A stretch of DNA of 6,265 nucleotides from the NCBI GenBank assembly GCA_023436495.1, contig JAEZIT010000008.1, positions 1 through 6,265 of the forward strand, written 5' to 3'. Under the pieces are notes generated by a model. That model was not told the origin of the DNA. It was given only the letters and a program-made list of their open reading frames with translations, and did not search any database. Position 1 is the stretch's first letter, and the number at the start of each line of letters is the position of its first letter. Origin of the DNA: Acidobacteriota bacterium. Its GTDB lineage: Bacteria > Acidobacteriota > Blastocatellia > Pyrinomonadales > Pyrinomonadaceae. This document shows positions 1 to 4,705 of the stretch, one piece after another. A program made the position numbers and the translations under genes.

Positions 1-218
1 ATTCCGACACCGGGTCGCTTTCGCCGGAAGCCTATAACAGAAAAGTGGCCGGCCTGGAACCGCTGGAGTACAGCCACACCCTCGAGGAGCAGATCGGCGG
101 ACAAATAGCCGTCGGCTTTATGATCGCAGGGTTCTATGAAGATCATTGGTCGAACGACGCGACGGCATTGAACAAATTTACGCCCACATCGATGGCGACC
201 CGTGCCGTCAAACCTTGA
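1..218 (+). CDS. Class I SAM-dependent methyltransferase-like protein, C-terminal fragment
   Basis: The reading frame is open from the window edge (first full codon at 3) to TGA at 216-218, giving about 71 residues of the C-terminus. The fragment contains LEYSHTLEEQIGGQ, GFMIAGFYEDHW and a final LNKFTPTSMATRAVKP. These resemble, from memory of the family, the C-terminal end of small class I SAM-dependent methyltransferases, which often finish in a 'Y-ED-...-ATRA-K' pattern. The SAM-binding motifs would lie upstream of the window, so the catalytic core and the substrate cannot be judged. The stop is five bases before the prmC start, so the two are probably co-transcribed and perhaps translationally coupled. 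It could also be the tail of a methyltransferase domain in a larger protein. Confidence 0.72.
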   Translation, partial: SDTGSLSPEAYNRKVAGLEPLEYSHTLEEQIGGQIAVGFMIAGFYEDHWSNDATALNKFTPTSMATRAVKP

Positions 219-223
219 AGCTG

Positions 224-1072
224 ATGCCGAATATTTCGCGAACACTGGCTTTGGCGGCCCAGATCCTGGCGGACAGTGGCGTCGCGGAGCCGCGTCGCGA
301 GGCCGCGTCGCTGCTTTCGTTCGCCCTCGGTAAAGACCGAACGTTTCTGATCGCGCACCCGGACGACGAGATCGAAGCCGAAGGACTAAAAGCATTCAAT
401 GAATTGTTAAGCCGCCGAGCTGCTCGCGAACCGCTTCAGTACATAAGGGGTCACCAGGAGTTCTTCGGGCTCGATTTTGAGGTAACGCCAGACGTTCTGA
501 TACCGCGTCCCGAAACCGAGATCCTGGTCGAAGACGCGCTCGAGATCCTTAAACCGTTGCTTCTGCCGCGCATTTGCGAGATCGGCATCGGGACGGGCTG
601 CATAGCGATCTCTTTGCTGTACCATCTTACGAATGCATTCGCCGTGGGGCTTGAGATCTCTGAGGCGGCGATCGGCATCGCCCGGCGGAACAGCCGAAAA
701 CACGGCGTCGCCGAACGGTTCGATATACGCAGATCGGACGTTTTTTCGGCTCTTTCCGACGAACGTTTCGACGTGATCGTCTCAAACCCGCCGTACGTTC
801 CGGTTGACGACATGGAATCGCTACAGGCCGAGGTCCGCGATTTTGAGCCCCGAACTGCGTTGACCGATGGAGGCGATGGGTTGTCGATAATTCGGCGGAT
901 CATCGCCGGGTCGCCGAAACATCTCGTCGCCGGCGGGGCCCTTTTGATAGAGATTGGCTTTGATCAGGCTTCGGCTGTACGCGAAATGTTCGAGCCTGAG
1001 CTGTGGCGTTCAGTCGACTTTCTGCCCGACCTGCAGGGAATTCCGCGGATCGCGCGTGCCGATCTTGCCTGA
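224..1072 (+). CDS. prmC: Peptide chain release factor N5-glutamine methyltransferase PrmC (HemK)
   Basis: This protein transfers a methyl group from S-adenosylmethionine to the glutamine of the GGQ motif in release factors RF1 and RF2, which tunes translation termination in the cytosol. The product is 282 residues, a normal length. An N-terminal helical release-factor-binding domain (about 1-75) leads into the family motif LIPRPETE (92-99). The SAM-binding loop follows as EIGIGTGC (119-126), then the catalytic NPPY (188-191), EPRTALTDGGDGL (208-220) and a C-terminal DLQGIPRIA (269-277). The ATG at 224 is preferred over an in-frame TTG at 146. The TTG would add 26 residues that overlap the upstream gene and precede the usual N-terminal helix. 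No strong Shine-Dalgarno site precedes 224, which fits coupling to the gene ending at 218. The SAM loop has E and I where D and T are common, a mild variation. prfA, the usual neighbour, is not directly upstream. Confidence 0.95.
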   Translation: MPNISRTLALAAQILADSGVAEPRREAASLLSFALGKDRTFLIAHPDDEIEAEGLKAFNELLSRRAAREPLQYIRGHQEFFGLDFEVTPDVLIPRPETEILVEDALEILKPLLLPRICEIGIGTGCIAISLLYHLTNAFAVGLEISEAAIGIARRNSRKHGVAERFDIRRSDVFSALSDERFDVIVSNPPYVPVDDMESLQAEVRDFEPRTALTDGGDGLSIIRRIIAGSPKHLVAGGALLIEIGFDQASAVREMFEPELWRSVDFLPDLQGIPRIARADLA

Positions 1073-1307
1073 CGGCTGATAAAGTCGTGCCGTGTTCGGC
1101 TAAATCTATTTGATTGCAAACTTTGGCAAAACGCGGCGGTTACCGATATTGCTTGCGTTATTTTCCAAAAAAGCGTTAAGATTAGGCAGTTCAGTATAAG
1201 TAATTTGAAAGTTCACAGGTAGATTCGAGGTGCACGGTGCGTTCGACGGCTGTGTGCGGAATATAACCAGCGAGACTTCGTAACATCTAGCCTTTATTTA
1301 ACAAAAC
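1073..1307 (+). promoter_or_regulatory. Intergenic region with a weak promoter candidate for the small membrane protein
   Basis: No gene is supported in this 235-base stretch on either strand. A possible sigma70-type promoter is TTGCGT (1153-1158), an 18-base spacer and TAAGAT (1177-1182). The boxes match 3/6 and 4/6 of consensus, so this is weak. A short GCCG-TGTT-CGGC hairpin at 1089-1100, followed by a T/A-rich stretch, might act as a weak terminator after prmC. The rest is moderately AT-rich without recognisable structure. If the promoter is right, the transcript would have a leader of about 130 bases before the small gene. Confidence 0.25.
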
Positions 1308-1316
1308 GGAGGTGAT
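1308..1316 (+). promoter_or_regulatory. Near-perfect Shine-Dalgarno site
   Basis: GGAGGTGAT can pair over nine bases with the usual 3' end of bacterial 16S rRNA. It lies a few bases before GTG 1321. It decides the start of the small membrane protein: the GTG at 1312, inside this element, is part of the ribosome-binding site and not an initiator. Confidence 0.85.
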
Positions 1317-1320
1317 TTTT

Positions 1321-1524
1321 GTGAAGGATATGCTGTATGCCGTATTAGCTTTGGTTTCTGCTTTAATTGCGGCCGGATCATTCTATGCTTACACGAGGCC
1401 CGGCGGTAGCAACAATATGTATCTTGTTGCTTGTATTGTGTTTGTCGTTGTGACATTGATTTTTGGCGGACTTTTCTTGTCCGGGCGAGTTAATAAAAAC
1501 TCGGACATTCATATCACCGAATAA
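1321..1524 (+). CDS. Small two-helix membrane protein of unknown function
   Basis: The product is 67 residues from GTG 1321 to TAA 1522-1524. Two hydrophobic stretches are visible. One is near residues 4-24 (LYAVLALVSALIAAGSFYAY), the other near 34-56, rich in V, I, L and F. A short polar turn with RPGGSNN separates them, and the tail is polar and charged (about 57-67). This predicts a helical hairpin in the inner membrane with both ends on the same side. I do not recognise a family. A strong Shine-Dalgarno site ahead and an intrinsic terminator behind suggest a real, well-translated, monocistronic gene. ATG at 1330 is an alternative start, but it is too far from the Shine-Dalgarno site. Possible roles such as a small regulator or partner of a larger membrane complex cannot be told apart from sequence. 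Confidence 0.75.
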   Translation: MKDMLYAVLALVSALIAAGSFYAYTRPGGSNNMYLVACIVFVVVTLIFGGLFLSGRVNKNSDIHITE

Positions 1525-1572
1525 TCGAATGCGGCCACGATCGAAGCACTAGCAAATGGCCTCGCGAACCGT

Positions 1573-1618
1573 CTCGCAAGGATGCCGAAAGATCCCCGTC
1601 GGCGTCCTTTCGCGTTTT
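1573..1618 (+). terminator. Intrinsic (Rho-independent) terminator
   Basis: The arms AAGGATGCCGA (1578-1588) and TCGGCGTCCTT (1599-1609) pair over 11 positions with one G-T wobble, around a 10-base loop. The stem can extend outward with mismatches to 1573/1614 through CTCGC and CGCG. TTTT follows at 1615-1618. The T-tract is short, but stem length and GC content are good. It sits 48 bases after the stop of the small membrane protein gene and ahead of the nfu promoter, separating the two units. Confidence 0.7.
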
Positions 1619-1634
1619 AAAGGATCCCCCGCGC

Positions 1635-1663
1635 GTGAAAAAACATCTGACATACGTTATAAT
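1635..1663 (+). promoter_or_regulatory. Probable sigma70-type promoter of the Nfu gene
   Basis: A perfect TATAAT lies at 1658-1663. Seventeen bases upstream is GTGAAA (1635-1640), which matches TTGACA at 4 of 6 positions. Transcription would start near 1670, giving a leader of roughly 58 bases to ATG 1728. The stretch is clearly more AT-rich than the flanking coding DNA and begins just after the terminator at 1573-1618. Confidence 0.55.
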
Positions 1664-1727
1664 GTTGACAAAAATGTAAAGATTTATAGACTTTATATTT
1701 TGAACAGTTTAAGGGGTTTTATTTCAG

Positions 1728-2300
1728 ATGCCGAAGATCGCAGATATTCAAGAAACACCAAATCCGAACGCCGTAAAATTTTTGCTTAAGGAACCGGTTT
1801 CCTACGGAACTTCACATTCGTTCAAGAACGCGTCAGACGCGGGCGCCGATCCACTGGCCAAATCACTTTTTGAGGTCGGCGAAGTGGTCTCGGTGTTTTA
1901 TATGGATAAAATGATCACGGTCGAGAAATCCGACGAGGCTGAATGGGACGAGATCCTGCCGGCCCTCGCCGTTCCGATCCGCGCCGCTGAGAGTGTCCGC
2001 CCAACGAACGGAAACGGCAACGGCCACGCGGCCTCTGCTGTGGGCGGCGCTATCGCCGCTGCAGCGAGCGACGATCCGAAGATCGCTGCGATCAACGAAC
2101 TCCTCGACGAACGCATTCGCCCCTACCTTGCCGGCGACGGCGGCTGGCTCGAGGTTGTCGGACTCGAAGAAAACACGCTTCGCATCCGATACGAAGGCGC
2201 CTGCGGAAGCTGCCCGAGTTCGCTGACAGGTACGCTTATGGCAATCGAAAATATGATCAAGGACGAGATCGACCCCGAAATCGATGTCGTCGCGGTCTGA
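1728..2300 (+). CDS. Nfu-type iron-sulfur cluster scaffold/carrier protein (Nfu_N plus NifU C-terminal domain)
   Basis: This 190-residue cytosolic protein is expected to carry an iron-sulfur cluster and pass it to target enzymes. The N-terminal domain (about 3-88) opens with the hallmark TPNPNAVKF (10-18), as in mitochondrial NFU1-type proteins. A flexible linker rich in N, G and A follows (about 89-115, including NGNGNGH). The NifU-like C-terminal domain (about 118-186) holds the cluster-binding CxxC as GACGSCPSS, with Cys159 and Cys162, followed by the usual TGTLMAIENMI helix. In the family, two monomers share one cluster through these cysteines. The N-terminal domain differs from the A-type domain of E. 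coli NfuA. The ATG at 1728 starts directly at the conserved N-terminus, and AAGGGG (1711-1716) is a modest Shine-Dalgarno site 11 bases ahead. No other Fe-S assembly gene is adjacent, so it appears to be a stand-alone unit with its own promoter. All key residues are present. Confidence 0.93.
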   Translation: MPKIADIQETPNPNAVKFLLKEPVSYGTSHSFKNASDAGADPLAKSLFEVGEVVSVFYMDKMITVEKSDEAEWDEILPALAVPIRAAESVRPTNGNGNGHAASAVGGAIAAAASDDPKIAAINELLDERIRPYLAGDGGWLEVVGLEENTLRIRYEGACGSCPSSLTGTLMAIENMIKDEIDPEIDVVAV

Positions 2301-2347
2301 TCGGGCCCATTATTCCTTTGTGCATTTAAAACTGTTAATTTCGCCTA

Positions 2348-2376
2348 TTCACCGGAGTCCCGGAACCTAATATATT
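2348..2376 (+). promoter_or_regulatory. Candidate promoter for the polytopic membrane protein gene
   Basis: TTCACC (2348-2353) and TATATT (2371-2376) are separated by exactly 17 bases and match consensus at 4/6 and 5/6. The start would be near 2383, leaving a leader of about 120 bases. That leader contains a hairpin CGGCAG-GCATCAA-CTGCCG (2406-2424). The remaining bases of the 2301-2503 gap show no gene and no convincing terminator for the Nfu gene, so read-through from upstream is also possible. Confidence 0.4.
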
Positions 2377-2490
2377 ACAGCGGTCCAACTTTCGCGTGCG
2401 TCTCGCGGCAGGCATCAACTGCCGTCTGACGTGAACGTTTCACTTTCGGCGCGGCCTCGGATCGTGCTGATCCTCAGAAGTTGGCTTCAA

Positions 2491-2496
2491 AAGGAG
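2491..2496 (+). promoter_or_regulatory. Shine-Dalgarno site fixing a GTG start
   Basis: AAGGAG lies seven bases before GTG 2504. It supports that codon, rather than any later ATG, as the start of the large membrane protein. Confidence 0.8.
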
Positions 2497-2503
2497 TTCC
2501 GCT

Positions 2504-4501
2504 GTGCCTTCACTCGCTTTAGGTCTTATCGGCTGGTGCATCATGACGGTGCTGCCCGGGGCCTGGTTTTCGTTCGGCCTTAAACTTTCAGGGTATTCGT
2601 TCCCGGCACGGCTTGCGTTAGGCGTCGCGCTCTCGCCTGTTGTCATATTCGTCCAATTTTATGCTCTTCGGATCGTCGGTTTTTCGTTTGAGACGACCGT
2701 TCCGCTTATCGTTGCTCTGAACATTCCTGCGATGTTCCTTATATTTCGGCGTCGTTCGGGCATCACCGGCTGTAGCAAAAAGTTCATAATGGGCGGTGTG
2801 GTTGCTACCTCGATCCCAATCGCGCTGCTGTTACCGCAGATCGTCAATTCCCAGGTCCGGTTGTTCACAGGGCATACATGGATGCAGTCGGACATCGTGT
2901 ACATGCTGGCCGACGGTCATCTTAAACTCGCTGAGCCGGAACTGGCCGGACTTAGCCTGGCTTATCCTTGGGGTGCCCATCCATATCAAGCGGCCCTTAG
3001 TTGGATCACCGATTCGGCCCCGGCCACCAGTTATATTTGGACGAATATCGTATTGCTGTTGTGCATGGCGGCGCTCATGATGCTGATCACGGGTGAGATG
3101 GGCGGTAACCGTTTGGCAAGAGTAACTTCGTTTCTATGGCTGTGTCTGGGCTTTAACTTCATCGGTTATATGGTTTTTACGATGGTTCCCGCGGCCACCG
3201 GCGGGTCGTTCTGGGAACATGGCCCCTACAAATACGCATGGATCGGCGGCGATTATAGAATAACGCCCTGGTTCTTAAAATACTTCTTTCTGGAGCAGAG
3301 TGTCTTTGGCCATTGCCTAATTGGCGCCGCGGCTCTCATCCTGCTCAGGATGAGAAGAATGGAATTCGAGGCCGGCTCGGCAGTTCTCCTGGGGCTCGTT
3401 CTTGTAGGCATCGGACTGATCTATCCTGTATATTTTGGACCCGTCGTCATTGCGGCCGTACTAGCCTGCGCAATATGGGCCTTTTTGCAAAGGACGTCCG
3501 GCGACACGGATCATTTTAGAAAGAGTGCCGCCATCGGGGCCGCGGTCGTTGCGGCGTCGGTTATCACGTTTGCTTACCTGAAGGTTCTGACTGAAGACCG
3601 GGTGACTCCTACAATAATATTTCCAACGCTCAGCATTTCCTCACTAAAATATTCAACGCTAAAAGCCCTGGGCAGCATTATTGTGTTGGGTCCGATGCTC
3701 ACGGGTGCCGTTCTTTGTTTCCGTCACTTTCTTAGGGACAAACAAAAGTTTATCCCCGAGCTGACAATGTTTACTGCCGGGTTGGCCTGCGCGGCGATGT
3801 ACGTCCTGCTGGAAATACCTAAACCATCGGCTGAGTACAAATTCCTGCTGGTTGCAGGGATCTTCCTGGCGCCCTTTCCGTCACTCGCGGTACAGCCCTA
3901 TTTCGACCGATTTCAGAGAAAGGAGCTGCTCCTGACCTGTGTTCTTGGCGGTGTCCTGGCGATCCCGTCTGGACACAAGATATATACGGATTTTCCATGG
4001 ACGCCTCCGTGGGAACACCCATCGGCTCATACGGAAGGGTTTGATATCAGATTGGACAATGACGAGCCTTTCGCAAAAGTTTGCGAGTCGATACGCACGA
4101 AAACACCGCAGGAAACGGTCTTGGTTGTCGAACGAAGCGATCTCCATTATCCTACTTTGACCCGCCGTCGGCTGTTTGCCCCTCCGCACCAGTCCTTACC
4201 CCACGCGGGGGTTTTTCTGATGAGTTCGCTCCTGCTCGGTTCACAGAAAGGCTATGGGAACCGGATAGTTAAAGAGCGAATGACCATCGTCGATCAATTA
4301 TACAAGTCGGCGGACAATCATATCAGGAATAATTCGCTGCAACAGATCTTGTCGCTCGCGGCTCCGGCGGCCGTTGTACTGGATTTAAATGAGGACGCCG
4401 GCCTACGCGATTGGCTTAAGGATTCATATCCCGATGGAATGATCTTCGACAACGGTGCAACAGCTGTTTGGCTCGTCAGGCCAGCAGAAAACTCCAAATA
4501 A
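2504..4501 (+). CDS. Large polytopic membrane protein, putative GT-C-fold glycosyltransferase-like
   Basis: The product is 665 residues with roughly 13-14 hydrophobic segments, approximately at 4-26, 36-57, 65-82, 95-113, 176-198, 206-228, 266-282, 291-308, 311-328, 343-360, 388-407, 420-437, 444-460 and 473-490. A soluble C-terminal domain of about 175 residues follows. The N-terminal LPG plus the 'FPARLALGVALSP' pattern is common in bacterial multi-pass GT-C-like proteins. A large loop (114-175) carries HTWMQSDIVY with Asp130, then YPWGAHPYQAALS. A second polar loop (about 229-265) is rich in aromatics (FWEHGPYKYAWIGGDYRITPW). The EYKF at 444-447 lies just before a late helix, also typical. 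The tail resembles the extracytoplasmic domains of YfhO/PMT-like proteins (ESIRTKTPQETVLVV; ATAVWLVRP). Expected role: transfer of a sugar from a polyprenyl-phosphate donor at the outer face of the inner membrane. Donor and acceptor are unknown and no glycan gene lies nearby. The fold is inferred from layout, so function is uncertain. Confidence 0.85.
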   Translation: MPSLALGLIGWCIMTVLPGAWFSFGLKLSGYSFPARLALGVALSPVVIFVQFYALRIVGFSFETTVPLIVALNIPAMFLIFRRRSGITGCSKKFIMGGVVATSIPIALLLPQIVNSQVRLFTGHTWMQSDIVYMLADGHLKLAEPELAGLSLAYPWGAHPYQAALSWITDSAPATSYIWTNIVLLLCMAALMMLITGEMGGNRLARVTSFLWLCLGFNFIGYMVFTMVPAATGGSFWEHGPYKYAWIGGDYRITPWFLKYFFLEQSVFGHCLIGAAALILLRMRRMEFEAGSAVLLGLVLVGIGLIYPVYFGPVVIAAVLACAIWAFLQRTSGDTDHFRKSAAIGAAVVAASVITFAYLKVLTEDRVTPTIIFPTLSISSLKYSTLKALGSIIVLGPMLTGAVLCFRHFLRDKQKFIPELTMFTAGLACAAMYVLLEIPKPSAEYKFLLVAGIFLAPFPSLAVQPYFDRFQRKELLLTCVLGGVLAIPSGHKIYTDFPWTPPWEHPSAHTEGFDIRLDNDEPFAKVCESIRTKTPQETVLVVERSDLHYPTLTRRRLFAPPHQSLPHAGVFLMSSLLLGSQKGYGNRIVKERMTIVDQLYKSADNHIRNNSLQQILSLAAPAAVVLDLNEDAGLRDWLKDSYPDGMIFDNGATAVWLVRPAENSK

Positions 4502-4514
4502 TCACCGCTTTAAC

Positions 4515-4537
4515 TTTCTCGAGAAACTTATATAAGT
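4515..4537. repeat. Two abutting perfect 12-bp palindromes, possible operator
   Basis: TTTCTCGAGAAA (4515-4526) and ACTTATATAAGT (4526-4537) are both perfect self-complementary 12-mers and share one A. They end six bases before the -35 box at 4544. The position suits binding sites for dimeric regulators or an activator. The first is 13 bases after the stop of the membrane protein gene. Neither has a hairpin loop or T-tract suited to termination. Confidence 0.45.
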
Positions 4538-4543
4538 ATTTTC

Positions 4544-4573
4544 TTGACATAACTAAACCAAATTGTTCATAAT
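4544..4573 (+). promoter_or_regulatory. Strong sigma70-type promoter of the GAF-domain gene
   Basis: A perfect TTGACA (4544-4549) is followed after 18 bases by CATAAT (4568-4573), a 5/6 match. Transcription would begin near 4580, giving a leader of about 125 bases to GTG 4706. This is the best-matching promoter in the window. Confidence 0.7.
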
Positions 4574-4590
4574 TCTCGGGGCGGTTGTTT

Positions 4591-4680
4591 TACACCGTTT
4601 GTCTTTCACCAACACAGCCCAAACCTAAACTGCAGCCGCATTTCACCCGCAACCCCATTGCATTCCATATACAACGCATT
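4591..4680 (+). other. C-rich, G-poor untranslated leader (possible Rho loading site)
   Basis: In these 90 bases I count 34 C and 9 G, with no evident stem. Such C-rich, G-poor, unstructured RNA is the known character of Rho utilization sites. No intrinsic terminator follows the upstream membrane protein gene, so this stretch could end its transcript. It would also lie in the leader of the downstream gene. The role is inferred from composition only. Confidence 0.3.
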
Positions 4681-4691
4681 TTCATAGATTT

Positions 4692-4698
4692 GGAGGAG
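4692..4698 (+). promoter_or_regulatory. Shine-Dalgarno site fixing a GTG start
   Basis: GGAGGAG lies seven bases before GTG 4706. It supports this start over the in-frame ATG at 4778, which has no comparable site. Confidence 0.85.
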
Positions 4699-4705
4699 AA
4701 ACGTA

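Noticed and set aside
146..223. Upstream TTG start for prmC, adding 26 residues
   Set aside because: The extension overlaps the previous gene's coding end and precedes the expected PrmC N-terminus; ATG 224 fits the family length and tight gene spacing.
451..903. Minus-strand open frame of 150 residues opposite prmC
   Set aside because: It is a shadow of the conserved prmC reading frame, with no start signals of its own.
1665..1670. Perfect TTGACA as a -35 box for nfu
   Set aside because: The -10-like hexamers downstream lie at spacings of 14 or 21-23 bases, outside the usual range; the TATAAT at 1658-1663 with GTGAAA upstream is a better fit.
1556..1789. 77-residue + strand open frame
   Set aside because: It runs through the terminator and the nfu promoter and then overlaps the nfu start in another frame; it has no ribosome-binding site and no family resemblance.
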